64,000 nucleotides of DNA from Streptomyces lichenis (GTDB lineage: Bacteria; Actinomycetota; Actinomycetes; Streptomycetales; Streptomycetaceae), in contig NZ_JALPTH010000033.1 in the NCBI RefSeq assembly GCF_023218175.1, forward strand, positions 1 to 64,000, read 5' to 3'. Below are positions 1-8,542 of this stretch, piece by piece. Made by a program: the position numbers and the translations under genes. The notes beneath the pieces are model-generated. The model had not been told where the DNA came from and made no database searches. It saw nothing but the letters and a program-made list of their open reading frames with translations. Every line of letters begins with the position of its first letter. Positions within the stretch are counted from its first letter, which is position 1.

Positions 1-93
1 GGGCAGCACGGTGACCCCTCCATCCCCCTCCCCCCATCCATCCGCCCCCCAGGCCCCGTCCCCGCTCTCATCCCCATCCGGGACAATGAATGC

Positions 94-1200
94 ATGGTGG
101 ACTTTCTCTGGTTCCTTTTCGCGCTGGGCCTGCTGGGCGTCATCCTGGCGACCTGGCTGAGGCGCCGCCGCGGCGGTATCCGGCTGGCCGAGCCGGGTTC
201 CCCGGACGCGGCCGACCCGAGCGCCTACGGCTTCGTGCGCCAGGAGGAGCTGGACATCCGTATGCCGGGCCCGGACCAGGACCTGCTGGACGTCCTCGAC
301 CTGGTGCAGCGCACCCAGGACTGGCGGGCGGCGGCCCAGCTGCTCGCGGGCACCCCCAAGGAAGGGGAGGTGCGCTGGCAGCGGGTGCAGGCCTTCGCGG
401 GCGCGGCCTCGCTGGAGCTCCAGCAGCGGCCGGGCGAGGGCGGCTCCTGGCTGCGGGCCTGGCGGGCGGAGCAGCCGAAGGACGCCGGTGGGGCCGCGGT
501 GCACGCGGAGTTCCTGGTGCAGCAGGCCTGGCGGTCGTCCTCGGTCGGCAGTGACGACTTCCGGATCATCCTGGAGGAGGCCCGCGAGGTCTGCGGCCAG
601 GCCGGGCTGCTGGCCCCCGGCGATCCCGTCCCCTACATCACCGAGCTGGCCGTGGCCCGCGGCCTCGCCTATACCCCCGAGCAGTTCGACCAGCTCTGGG
701 CCAAGATCATCGACCGGGCGCCGCAGCACATGGGCGCCCATCTGGCGGCGCTGCACTACTGGTGCGAGAAGTGGCACGGCTCCCGGCAGGACGCCGACCG
801 CTTCGCCACGGCCGCCGCCGCCCGCGCGCCCCAGGGCTCCCTCCTCGCCGCGCTCCCCCTCTTCGCCGTCTTCGAGCACCTGCCCGACGTGGTCATGGTG
901 CAGGACTTCTTCAACACCGAGACCGTCTCCAAGGCGATGGGCGGCGCGATGTACGCGGTGCACTCGGCCCGCCCGGACGACCCGATGTCGGCGCACGTCC
1001 GCCACCTTCTCGTCCACTTCCTGGTACGCGCCGAGCGCTGGTCGGAGGCGATGCACCAGCTGGTCCACGTGGACGGCCACATCGGCGCCCTGCCCTGGAC
1101 GCTGAGCAGCGACCCGGCCGCCGAGTACGCCGTCTACCGTGCCCTCGCCGTCGCCGGCTACGAGGCCAACGGCGGCAGCCCCGCCACCCTCTCCCACTGA
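94..1200 (+). CDS. Membrane-anchored TPR-like hypothetical protein
   Basis: A 368-residue protein with one hydrophobic segment at about residues 3-21, then an Arg cluster (RRRRGG), so the N-terminus is probably a membrane anchor with the rest cytoplasmic. The body is Ala/Leu/Trp-rich and helical, with repeat-like pairs resembling TPR solenoids (for example around HMGAHLAALHYW and ERWSEAMHQLVHV). I do not recognise a catalytic motif. No Shine-Dalgarno precedes the ATG; GACAAT lies 6 nt upstream, so the mRNA may be leaderless. It ends 94 bp before msrA on the same strand. Function is unknown. Confidence 0.8.
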   Translation: MVDFLWFLFALGLLGVILATWLRRRRGGIRLAEPGSPDAADPSAYGFVRQEELDIRMPGPDQDLLDVLDLVQRTQDWRAAAQLLAGTPKEGEVRWQRVQAFAGAASLELQQRPGEGGSWLRAWRAEQPKDAGGAAVHAEFLVQQAWRSSSVGSDDFRIILEEAREVCGQAGLLAPGDPVPYITELAVARGLAYTPEQFDQLWAKIIDRAPQHMGAHLAALHYWCEKWHGSRQDADRFATAAAARAPQGSLLAALPLFAVFEHLPDVVMVQDFFNTETVSKAMGGAMYAVHSARPDDPMSAHVRHLLVHFLVRAERWSEAMHQLVHVDGHIGALPWTLSSDPAAEYAVYRALAVAGYEANGGSPATLSH

Positions 1201-1294
1201 TCCCGTCCACCAGAACGCCCCGGCCGGAGGAATTCCCCTCCCCGCCGGGGCGTTCCCCTTCATGCCGCCACCCGTGCGAAGGAGAGACCCGATC

Positions 1295-1957
1295 ATGCTG
1301 TTCGGCCGCACCCCCGTGCTCCCCACCCCTGACCAGGCCCTGCGCGGCCGCCCCGAGCCGGCGTTCGCCGTCCCCTCCCAGCACACCGTCCTCGGCAACC
1401 CGCTCCTGGGCCCCTACCCCTCCGGCCTCCAGGTGGCCGACTTCGCGCTGGGCTGCTTCTGGGGCGCCGAGCGCAAGTTCTGGGAGACCGAGGGCGTGTG
1501 GACCACGCTGGTCGGCTACCAGGGCGGCTACACCGAGCACCCCACCTACGAGGAGGTCTGCTCGGGCCAGACCGGCCACACCGAGGTGGTCCGCGTGGTC
1601 TTCGACCCGGCCCTCGTCCCGTACACCGCCCTCCTCAAGCTCTTCTGGGAGTCGCACGACCCCACCCAGGGCTTCCGCCAGGGCAACGACGTGGGTACCC
1701 AGTACCGCTCGGCGATCTACACCCACTCCCCCGATCAGGCCGCCGAGGCCGCCGCCTCCCGCGACGCCTACCAGCAGGTGCTGAACGGCTCCGGCTACGG
1801 CGAGATCACCACCGAGATCCTCCCCGCCTCCGACCGCGCCTTCTACCCGGCGGAGGGCTACCACCAGCAGTACCTGGACAAGAACCCCGGCGGCTACTGC
1901 GGCATCGGCGGCACCGGCGTCTCCTGCCCCATCGGCGTGGTCCGCGCCGACGGCTGA
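1295..1957 (+). CDS. msrA: Peptide-methionine (S)-S-oxide reductase MsrA
   Basis: MsrA reduces methionine-S-sulfoxide in proteins and free methionine, a cytoplasmic oxidative-damage repair reaction. The 220-residue product has the family signature GCFWGAE at about residues 52-58, whose Cys is the nucleophile, and the typical GGYTEHPTYEEVCSG and GHTEVV blocks. The C-terminal NPGGYCGIGGTG segment supplies a possible resolving cysteine. The ATG is chosen because GAAGGAG lies about 9 nt upstream; an in-frame upstream start would overlap the preceding gene and lacks a ribosome site. The N-terminal extension of about 50 residues before the catalytic domain is usual for streptomycete MsrA as far as I recall. 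Confidence 0.95.
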   Translation: MLFGRTPVLPTPDQALRGRPEPAFAVPSQHTVLGNPLLGPYPSGLQVADFALGCFWGAERKFWETEGVWTTLVGYQGGYTEHPTYEEVCSGQTGHTEVVRVVFDPALVPYTALLKLFWESHDPTQGFRQGNDVGTQYRSAIYTHSPDQAAEAAASRDAYQQVLNGSGYGEITTEILPASDRAFYPAEGYHQQYLDKNPGGYCGIGGTGVSCPIGVVRADG

Positions 1958-1987
1958 AACCCGCTGGGCCCGCGCCGGCGCCCTTGT

Positions 1988-1993
1988 TAAGGT
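1988..1993 (+). promoter_or_regulatory. Candidate -10 box of a leaderless promoter for the VOC gene
   Basis: TAAGGT fits TANNNT and ends 6 nt before the ATG at 2000. No Shine-Dalgarno is present, so transcription probably starts at or next to the start codon. Confidence 0.5.
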
Positions 1994-1999
1994 GCGCCG

Positions 2000-2434
2000 A
2001 TGCCGACGCTCCGAAAGATCCAGGTCACCTTCGACTGCGCCGAACCCGAGCGCCTCGCCCGCTTCTGGTGCGAGGTGCTCGGCTACGCCGTACCGGCACC
2101 GCCGGAGCCCTTCCCCACCTGGGACGCCTACCGCCAGGCCCAGCCCCCCGCGGAACGGGACTCCTGGTTCGCCTGCACCGACCCCACCGGCGAGGGCCCG
2201 CGCCTCTTCTTCCAGCGCGTCCCCGAAGGCAAGTCCGCCAAGAACCGCGTCCACCTCGACGTCCGCGCCGGCACCGGCCTGGTCGGCGACGAACGCCTGG
2301 CCACCCTCGAAGCCGAACGCGACCGCCTGATCGCCCTCGGCGCGACGTGCGTCCTCGTCCAGACCGCCGACGAGGAGAACGAGTCCTGCATCACCATGCA
2401 GGACATCGAGGGCAACGAATTCTGCCTCGACTGA
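2000..2434 (+). CDS. VOC (glyoxalase/dioxygenase fold) family protein
   Basis: A 144-residue protein of the vicinal-oxygen-chelate superfamily. The opening strand and helix (VTFDCAEPERLARFWCEVLGY), the central KNRVHLDV metal-ligand strand and the closing DIEGNEFCLD block are the standard layout for a small VOC protein with paired beta-alpha-beta-beta-beta modules. His in VHLDV and Glu in GNEFC are plausible metal ligands. The substrate cannot be read from sequence; many streptomycete members are bleomycin-resistance-like or lyase-like proteins of unknown role. It marks the last gene before the variable region. Confidence 0.85.
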   Translation: MPTLRKIQVTFDCAEPERLARFWCEVLGYAVPAPPEPFPTWDAYRQAQPPAERDSWFACTDPTGEGPRLFFQRVPEGKSAKNRVHLDVRAGTGLVGDERLATLEAERDRLIALGATCVLVQTADEENESCITMQDIEGNEFCLD

Positions 2435-2475
2435 GGGGCCGACTTCGTCGTCCAGGCGGACGGGACCGCCGGGTG

Positions 2476-3173
2476 TCAGATGGGCAGGTCCCAGCCTGCC
2501 CCGTGCTCGGTTCCGAGCCATACCCGCTGACCCGCAGCCGAGACAGTGATGCCAAACCCCTCCTGCTGGGGCCCTCGTCCTGCCAGCACTGCACCGCCCG
2601 CTCGACCCGGTCCCACGGCGGAACGGGCCCACGCTGTACGACGGTCCACCCACCATCAAAGCCAGGCGCCGTCCGGGCCTGCGAACCGGTGGAGACGTCC
2701 CACAGCATCTGTTGCGCTCCCGCCCCCATGCGCTCGGCCGAGGGTGCCCCGAGCTGCGCGACCCAACCACCGGTCCAGTCGTCGAGCTTCGCGGGATCGA
2801 CCCGGCTCGGGCGCTTCTCCCCGGGCAGCCGTGCCAGCGTCGGGCGGGGCGGCCGGGCGATCATGAAACTGCCGGTCAGCCGCTTGATGACCGTGGTCGT
2901 CCGCTCCATCGGGCCCGCGGCTGGATGCCGGTGCCCTTGACGGCCCTCGAACTCGGCGTCGAACCGCTCGCGCCCCACCTGGGCCACCAGCTTGTGAAGG
3001 TACGCGATCCGCTTGTCGGAGGCCGGCTCCGTCTTCGCATTCTCCACCCGCTCGCGCCACGGCCCGTAGACACACTCGTTCTCCGCCTTCCGCGCGGCCT
3101 CGGCGGCCTCGCCGCAGCAGACAACCCGCACGGTCTCGTACCAGATCTGCGTCCCCGGCGTGCCGGCGACCAC
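2476..3173 (-). pseudogene. Frameshifted, truncated second graspetide-type methyltransferase
   Basis: The region reads as the C-terminal part of an ATP-grasp-cluster methyltransferase. SFMIARP and WDRVERAVQCW match SFMSART and WDRIERVLSAY in the intact enzyme at 3279-4472. The reading frame breaks at about 2560; the next frame continues GFGITVSAAGQRVW and then TEHGAGWDLPI, ending in TGA at 2476, which is the normal ending of this family. The SAM-binding half is missing: upstream of about 2890 the frame encodes unrelated sequence with YGPWRERVENAK that I do not recognise. The evidence therefore points to one deletion or rearrangement plus at least one frameshift. It lies downstream of the intact cluster in the same orientation. 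Confidence 0.7.
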
Positions 3174-3278
3174 CTCCCGCAGCCCCCACCCGAACGGCTG
3201 GCCCCGAACACAATCTGAGCCGAGCGGGATCCGTCACACTCCCCGCCCGGGCTCCGGAGTCCTCCCGGTCGGCCCGGA

Positions 3279-4472
3279 TCAGGGCCTTGGCAGCGGTAGG
3301 CCGGGCAGGTGCGGGTGCCGCAGGTGCTGCCCGCCGTCGTAGACGTGCAGCGTGAATGTCTCCGGGCCGGGCTGGTCCGCCTCGTCGTACGCGGACAGCA
3401 CGCGCTCGATCCGATCCCACAGCCGCACGGGGCCGTCCTCGCGCACCTCCCACCGGTCGCCGGTGGGGGTGAGGGTGGCGGCGGAGCCGGTCACGACGTC
3501 GACCAAGTGGACGACCTCACCGACCGTGGTCATCTGCGCGTCCGGCACCGCACACTGGGCGAGGAACCGCAGGTGGAACGCCTCCTCCGTCGCGGCCGTG
3601 ATCCGCCGCGGGGAGTGCCGGGCCGTCCGGCCCGTCTCCGGCAGCCCGGCGGCCCAGTGGGCGGGGTTGCCGAACGCCGGGGCCGCGTGCGTACGCGCGG
3701 ACATGAACGACACCGTGCCGCCCAGCAACTGCCCCTCGGCGGCGTGGTCGCCGTTCACGGTGAGCAGGACGCGGGCGTAGCCGTAGAGCCAGCCCGACAG
3801 GGTGAGCAGGATCTTCCCGCCGGGCCGGGCTTGCGCCAGCAGCGCGGGCGGGACGGCCCGGAAGGAGCAGGCGGCCACGATCCGGTCGAAGGATGCCTCG
3901 GGCCAGTAGCCGTGCAGCCCGTCCGCCACCGCGAGGGTCGGTGTGTACCCGCACCCGTACAGCGCGCTCGCCGCCTGCTGAAGCCGGTGCGGATCGACCT
4001 CGATCGAGGTCACGTCCGACGAGCCGAGGCGTTCGCAGGCCAGCGCGGTGGAGTAGCCGGTGCCGGTGCCGATCTCCAGCACCGTGTGGCCTTCCTGCAC
4101 ATCCGCGTCGGCCCACATCCGTACGACGAGCGAGGGCAGGGTGGACGACGAGGTGGGCGCCCCGCCGTGCCGCACCTGCGGGTTCTTCCAATCGGGTTCG
4201 TCGCCGTCGAACTGCGTGATCAGCGTCGTGTCGGAGTACGCGGCGGCCACCCAGCGGTCATAGTCGAGCTCGGCGGTGACCGGCTCCCACACCGTCAGGC
4301 CCTGCCCGTCGCGCTCGTCGGTGGGCAGGTAGAAGCCCGGCACGAACCGGTGCCGCGGCACCGTCGCCACCGCCTGCGTCCATTCCTCGCCCAGGCCGTC
4401 CTCGGTGAGGGAGCGGGCCAGATGGGCCCGCAGGCCGGCCGCGTCGGTCTCCAGGTCGCCGCTCGTGCTCAC
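3279..4472 (-). CDS. PIMT-like O-methyltransferase of the ATP-grasp RiPP cluster
   Basis: A 397-residue SAM-dependent methyltransferase of the protein-L-isoaspartate methyltransferase type. The N-terminal VPRHRFVPGFY block resembles PIMT, and SAM motif I is EIGTGTGYSTAL at about residues 130-141. The C-terminal extension is characteristic of the methyltransferases paired with ATP-grasp peptide maturases. In the related fuscimiditide and amycolimiditide systems such enzymes convert an Asp in the crosslinked peptide to an aspartimide through a methyl ester; I infer the same role here. The GTG start overlaps the ligase stop as GTGA, with GGAGG about 6 nt upstream, so translation is coupled. Confidence 0.9.
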   Translation of the reverse strand: MSTSGDLETDAAGLRAHLARSLTEDGLGEEWTQAVATVPRHRFVPGFYLPTDERDGQGLTVWEPVTAELDYDRWVAAAYSDTTLITQFDGDEPDWKNPQVRHGGAPTSSSTLPSLVVRMWADADVQEGHTVLEIGTGTGYSTALACERLGSSDVTSIEVDPHRLQQAASALYGCGYTPTLAVADGLHGYWPEASFDRIVAACSFRAVPPALLAQARPGGKILLTLSGWLYGYARVLLTVNGDHAAEGQLLGGTVSFMSARTHAAPAFGNPAHWAAGLPETGRTARHSPRRITAATEEAFHLRFLAQCAVPDAQMTTVGEVVHLVDVVTGSAATLTPTGDRWEVREDGPVRLWDRIERVLSAYDEADQPGPETFTLHVYDGGQHLRHPHLPGLPLPRP

Positions 4473-5443
4473 GGCGTACCTCCGTTCTGCAGAAGGTTGG
4501 CGAAAGCCTCGGTGATGGCGGCTGCGTCGGGCAGCCAGCCCCACTGGCCGTTGGGGTTGCACTCGATGAACACCCAGCTCTCCACCGCGTCGCCGTCGCC
4601 GGTCAGGGCGAAGTCGAAGCAGCCGAAGACCAGGCCGAAAGCGCTCAGATAGCGGTGCAGCGCGGCTTCGATGGCGGCCGGGACGGCGATGGGCGCGTGG
4701 AGCAAGGCGTCCCAGTGGCCGCGGCGCCAGTCCAGCGCCCCCTCGGGCGCGGCGATCTGCTGGGCGAATACCTTTTTCCCAACTACCGTGACGCGCACGT
4801 CGCCGGTCTTGGCAATCTCCGCCTGGAACAGGTGCGCGGTCACCGCGAGGGAGTCGTCGAAAGTGCCGGGGTCCACGCGCTGAGCCCAGATCGCGCCGGT
4901 GTGCCCGTCGTCGCCCGAGGGCAGGCCGCGGAACGTTTTGTAGATCACGGGCCCGTGATCGGTGGCGAACTTCCGCGCCTGCTCCATGTCGTTGGTGATT
5001 AGCGTCGGCGGCACGGCCAGCCCGAGCTGGGCCGCCTGCTGGAGCTGGGCGGGCTTGAAGTCAGCGGCCGTCACCGCGCCGGGGTGGTTGACGTAGAACG
5101 CGCCGCGCAGGTGGTTCAAGACGCCGCCGAGCCCGTGCCGCGCCTCTGCGGCGGCAAAGTCGCGCTGCTGGGCGGGCAGGTGCCCGAACCGGGCGGCGTA
5201 AGGGGTGGGGCGGCGGTAGTACACCGCCGCCACCTCCCCCAGCCCCACCTCCCGGCTGCCGGTGACCAACCGCCCGCTCCAGACCGGCGCCCCGGCGCTG
5301 ATGCGGGCGTCGAAGATCAGGCCGTGGCCGATATCGACCGGGTCGACCCGGACCACGGGCACCCCGCGCTCGTTCAGCACGGCGATCACGTAGTCCGCGG
5401 TGACGTCTTCCAGCGCGGTGATGACCAGGACGGTGGAGGCCAT
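4469..5443 (-). CDS. ATP-grasp peptide maturase (graspetide macrocyclase)
   Basis: A 324-residue ATP-grasp enzyme. The N-terminal half has a Rossmann-like opening (STVLVITALEDVTADYV) and a YYRRPTPY motif that recurs in the MvdD/TgmB-like maturases. ATP-grasp residues include VIYKTFRG at about 170 and the metal-binding FIECNPNGQWGW near residue 302. These enzymes phosphorylate Asp or Glu side chains and form ester or amide bonds with Thr/Ser/Lys in the precursor. The ATG sits 4 nt after the precursor stop and the 3' end overlaps the methyltransferase start, so the three genes form one tight operon. Ring topology cannot be read from sequence. Confidence 0.92.
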   Translation of the reverse strand: MASTVLVITALEDVTADYVIAVLNERGVPVVRVDPVDIGHGLIFDARISAGAPVWSGRLVTGSREVGLGEVAAVYYRRPTPYAARFGHLPAQQRDFAAAEARHGLGGVLNHLRGAFYVNHPGAVTAADFKPAQLQQAAQLGLAVPPTLITNDMEQARKFATDHGPVIYKTFRGLPSGDDGHTGAIWAQRVDPGTFDDSLAVTAHLFQAEIAKTGDVRVTVVGKKVFAQQIAAPEGALDWRRGHWDALLHAPIAVPAAIEAALHRYLSAFGLVFGCFDFALTGDGDAVESWVFIECNPNGQWGWLPDAAAITEAFANLLQNGGTP

Positions 5444-5447
5444 TGGA

Positions 5448-5714
5448 TCAGTCCGACTGGTAGTCGGTGGTGTGGTCGTCCTGCGTCTGCGGCTGGGGCT
5501 TCTGCCCGTCGCCGCCGCCGGACATCGACGCCGTGCCGGTGATCTTGCTCGTGCCGTGCTTGCCCATCTCCACCACCTGACCGGCGGCGTCGGTGTAGCG
5601 GGCGGTCTGCGTGGCCGCGTCGAGTGTCACCGCGGCGTACGACGGCGGGCCGACCGGCAGCCGGTCAGTGACCAGCCTCATCGCCCACGGAGCCTGGGGT
5701 GCAAGCGTCACCAT
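5448..5714 (-). CDS. Graspetide precursor peptide
   Basis: An 88-residue precursor of the ATP-grasp-target RiPP type. The leader contains the family PWxxR-like motif (APWAMRLV, residues 8-15) and the conserved block LDAATQTARYTDAAGQVVE. The probable core starts after MGKHGTS (residues 50-56). It holds Thr/Ser acceptors (TSKITGTASMS), a GDG motif at 68-70 and an acidic tail with Asp at 79, 80, 84 and 88. D69-G70 is the best aspartimide candidate because Asp-Gly is favoured chemically; that is inference. AAGGA precedes the ATG by about 8 nt. No protease or exporter gene is adjacent. Confidence 0.88.
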   Translation of the reverse strand: MVTLAPQAPWAMRLVTDRLPVGPPSYAAVTLDAATQTARYTDAAGQVVEMGKHGTSKITGTASMSGGGDGQKPQPQTQDDHTTDYQSD

Positions 5715-5744
5715 GCGTTCGTCCTTCCCCTTACCTCAAGCCGA

Positions 5745-5758
5745 TAGCCGGACGGCTA
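5745..5758. promoter_or_regulatory. Inverted repeat between the RiPP operon and its divergent regulator
   Basis: TAGCCG-GA-CGGCTA is a perfect 6-bp inverted repeat with a 2-bp spacer in the 157-bp intergenic region, 31 bp upstream of the precursor start. It could be an operator for the regulator at 5872, but there is one copy only and no binding evidence. Confidence 0.35.
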
Positions 5759-5871
5759 CCGCAGATGCAGAATCCACCCCCGGTCGTAGCTTTGACCAGT
5801 ACCGTAGGTGCCGCGAACCGTGGCGAAACCGCCACACTCCGTGACGCCGAGTCGGGGAGAGTGAGGCACCG

Positions 5872-7239
5872 GTGCCGAGCAGATCGAGCAATGCGCACTT
5901 GGCACTGTGGATCGCGGCCACCGGCCTGTCCCACGGCGAGATCGCCCGCCGCATCGCTGCGGGAGCGATCCGCCAAGGTCACCGGCAGATAGCCCCGGAC
6001 GCCACCCGTATCCGCCGCTGGATCGACGGCGAACGCCCCCGCCAGCCAGTCCCGGCCCTGCTCGCCACGGTGATCTCCGACGCGGTCGGCCAGCCCCTCA
6101 CACCGGGTGATCTCGGATTAACGGCCGCCGGGCCCACACTGGATAGCATCCAGCTCCCGCTGCTGACCGAGGCAGCTGCCCAGACCCTGGCCGGATGGAC
6201 CCAGATGGACCTCTTCCTCGACCGCCGCGACACCCTCAAACTCGCCCTCGGCACCCCGCTCATCCTTGCCGCCGAACGGATGCTGGGCTGCACGGCCCAC
6301 CGGCTGAACCGCGCGACCAAGGGCTTCGATGCCGACACCACCGCCGCGCTGGAGGACGTGACCACCTTCTTCACCAAGGCCGACGCCTCCAAGGGCGGCG
6401 GCCTGTACCGCTCCGCGATCGTCGCCCAGCTCGCCGAAGTCGCCCGCCGCATCCAGAACGGCGTCCCCGCCTCGCTGAAGGCCCGGGTGTTCGCGGCGAC
6501 CGCGGACCTCGCCGCTCTGGCCGGGTGGGTCAGCCACGACTGCGGGCGGTACGCCACCGCCCAGCGGTACTGGTCGTACGGCATCTACGCCGCATCGGAG
6601 GCGGGGCAGGCAGACCGCGGGGTGGAGGTCGTCACTCGCATGTCCCACCAGATGATCTACCTCGGTCATCCCCAGGACGCCCTCGGTCTCCTCGGCGTCG
6701 CCGCGAAGAAGGCGACCATGCCCGCGACGAAGGCGCTGGTCGCCTCCCAGACTGGGAGGGTCCACGCGGCCCTCGGTGACGAGCAGCGTGCCGAGCGGCA
6801 CCTCGGCGCCGCTGATGAACTGGTCGCCAGTGGTCTGCACGCCGTCCCCGCCTGGGTGGACTACTTCGACGCCGCCGAGCACGCCGGTGCCCGCGCGGTC
6901 TCCGCCCGCGACCTCGCCGCAGTCCACGGCGAGCGCCGACCCGCCAGCATGTACTTCACCGACGCCCTGCGGCTGCGCAGGCCCGGCTTCGACCGGGTGA
7001 AGGTCATGGACCGGATCGGCCTGGCCGCCGCCCTCCTCGCCGAGGGCGAGCCCGAGCGCGGCGCCGCCGCCGCCCACCAAGCGTTGGACGACGCCGCCCG
7101 CCTCGACTCCACCCTCGTGGCCTCCCGGCTCAACACCCTGCTGGACGCCGCACGCCCGTACCGCACGGCCGACGTGGACGAGGTCCGCACCCGCGCGGCG
7201 GATCTCGCTGCGACCCGACCGACCACCGTCGCCGCCTGA
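5872..7239 (+). CDS. XRE/TPR-type regulator divergent from the RiPP operon
   Basis: A 455-residue protein. Residues about 8-60 form a helix-turn-helix region (LWIAATGLSHGEIARRIA, then RIRRWIDGERPR), followed by a long TPR-like alpha-solenoid with repeated Ala-rich helix pairs. This is the layout of streptomycete cytoplasmic XRE regulators with C-terminal tetratricopeptide sensor domains. The GTG start is chosen because the HTH begins almost immediately. It is divergent from the precursor gene with a 157-bp shared promoter region, so control of the graspetide operon is the natural inference. The ligand is unknown. Confidence 0.8.
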   Translation: MPSRSSNAHLALWIAATGLSHGEIARRIAAGAIRQGHRQIAPDATRIRRWIDGERPRQPVPALLATVISDAVGQPLTPGDLGLTAAGPTLDSIQLPLLTEAAAQTLAGWTQMDLFLDRRDTLKLALGTPLILAAERMLGCTAHRLNRATKGFDADTTAALEDVTTFFTKADASKGGGLYRSAIVAQLAEVARRIQNGVPASLKARVFAATADLAALAGWVSHDCGRYATAQRYWSYGIYAASEAGQADRGVEVVTRMSHQMIYLGHPQDALGLLGVAAKKATMPATKALVASQTGRVHAALGDEQRAERHLGAADELVASGLHAVPAWVDYFDAAEHAGARAVSARDLAAVHGERRPASMYFTDALRLRRPGFDRVKVMDRIGLAAALLAEGEPERGAAAAHQALDDAARLDSTLVASRLNTLLDAARPYRTADVDEVRTRAADLAATRPTTVAA

Positions 7240-7252
7240 GACCATCGGAGCC

Positions 7253-7546
7253 ATGGGCAAGCACTCCCGACCCGGACCGCCGAACCAGCCGTCCCGCGCG
7301 ATCCCCCGCATCGACGGCAACGACCCGCTCGCGGCGTACCGCAGGCGCCGCCGCCCGCCGCTGGACATCCGCCGCCGTCACCGCCCGCTGCACGGTGGTG
7401 GTGGACACATCCGGCCCGATGAGCCACGGGCCTTGGAGGAGTGGAACGGGTTTTCCTACGAGCCCGCGGGCATCGCCGCGAACCTCGCGGACGCCGTGCG
7501 GTGGGTGATCGAACAGACGTCCGGCGAGGAGTCGGCAGCGCCATGA
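7253..7546 (+). CDS. Small basic hypothetical protein
   Basis: A 97-residue product whose first half is Arg/Pro-rich (AAYRRRRRPPLDIRRRHRP) and whose second half is acidic and helical (ANLADAVRWVIEQTSGEE). It starts 13 bp after the regulator stop with CGGAG close to the ATG, so the two are probably cotranscribed. No family is recognised. Its stop overlaps the next ATG as ATGA. Confidence 0.6.
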   Translation: MGKHSRPGPPNQPSRAIPRIDGNDPLAAYRRRRRPPLDIRRRHRPLHGGGGHIRPDEPRALEEWNGFSYEPAGIAANLADAVRWVIEQTSGEESAAP

Positions 7547-7740
7547 ACAACGGCTTCACCACCCTGAAGCCTGTGGCCCTGAGCCTGTTCGTCGCCAAGG
7601 CCCACGGCCTGGCCGTCGCCGAATAGGCCTGCGATCAGGGCATCACCGCCACCCTGCTCAAGCGGACCTGGGAGGTCCATCGGCAGCTCGACGCCTTCCC
7701 CATGGAACCGCATCGCCCCGCCCTTCCGGCTCGGGTCAGG
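7543..7740 (+). pseudogene. Possible amber-interrupted reading frame
   Basis: An ATG overlapping the preceding stop opens a 27-codon frame (MNNGFTTLKPVALSLFVAKA...) that ends at TAG 7624-7626. The same frame stays open beyond it and reads ACDQGITATLLKRTWEVHRQ, which looks protein-like. This suggests either a very short real peptide or a gene inactivated by one nonsense change. The right-hand limit is uncertain. The stretch from here to 7899 shows nothing else. Confidence 0.3.
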
Positions 7741-7899
7741 CGAGGAACGTGGATCGGGCCCGCTCTCACGAGCGCCGCGGAGGCGAGCACGTGTCCCCGT
7801 CACAACGCGTCCGCCGTCGAGAGGAGAGGTCAAGCACCCGGCCCCGGAACAAAGAACAAGTGCTTGGCGCTAACCGCTGTACCAGCGTTCCGACCGCTG

Positions 7900-8307
7900 T
7901 TACCCGGCGGCCGCGGCACAGTCCGCCGCGACGCCTTCGCTAGCGGTGCCGAGCTGTTCCGTGATGGCCTCTTCGTGGTCCGTGCCCTGAGCAACGGCCA
8001 GAGCGATCGGGCCTGTACCTGCGGCATAGTGGTCGATGAAGATCCGGTACTGCGGAGTGATCTCGACCATGTTGGCGTCCATGAACGCCTGAAGCAGCTT
8101 CTTGCCATCCTGATCGAGCGGCGCCTTGCCCTCCCGCCACTTGAGCGCCAGAGCGGCAAGCACGTCGCGTGTGCAGGCCTGCGCCGGCGAATTTTCGACC
8201 GCAGCCGCCGACGGGCCTCCCGTATTGGCCGCGCTGCTGGACTGGCCGTTGGAGCATCCAGCCACGAGCAGCACCGTACCCATCGTGAATACCAGTGCTC
8301 TTCGCAC
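7900..8307 (-). CDS. Small lipoprotein of unknown function
   Basis: A 135-residue precursor beginning VRRALVFTMGTVLLVAGC: two Arg, a hydrophobic stretch and a lipobox (LVAGC) at residues 15-19, so it is a predicted lipid-anchored extracellular protein. A Ser/Ala linker follows the Cys, then a small helical domain with one conserved-looking Cys near residue 44 and another near the C-terminus (ADCAAAAG), which could form a disulfide. The GTG start has GGGAG about 5 nt upstream. It is convergent to the small genes near 7.5 kb. I do not recognise the domain. Confidence 0.75.
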   Translation of the reverse strand: MRRALVFTMGTVLLVAGCSNGQSSSAANTGGPSAAAVENSPAQACTRDVLAALALKWREGKAPLDQDGKKLLQAFMDANMVEITPQYRIFIDHYAAGTGPIALAVAQGTDHEEAITEQLGTASEGVAADCAAAAG

Positions 8308-8542
8308 GTTCTCCCACCTCAGCGGCCCCAGACGGGGCATCGGGCACATCATGCCGCACGCCACGATTTTCCATCGGACGAACTCCGGCATCGACGACGC
8401 TGCCATCCTCAAGTGCTGGTCTGTACTGCGCCTCCGTTTCTTGGTGGTGCTGGCAGTGGGGGCCCGCGGCCCGCTCCGGGCACGGGGGCTGGGGGGTGTG
8501 CCCGGAGTGAACATCTGGCGTTCTCCTGGTGGTTGGCTCCTT

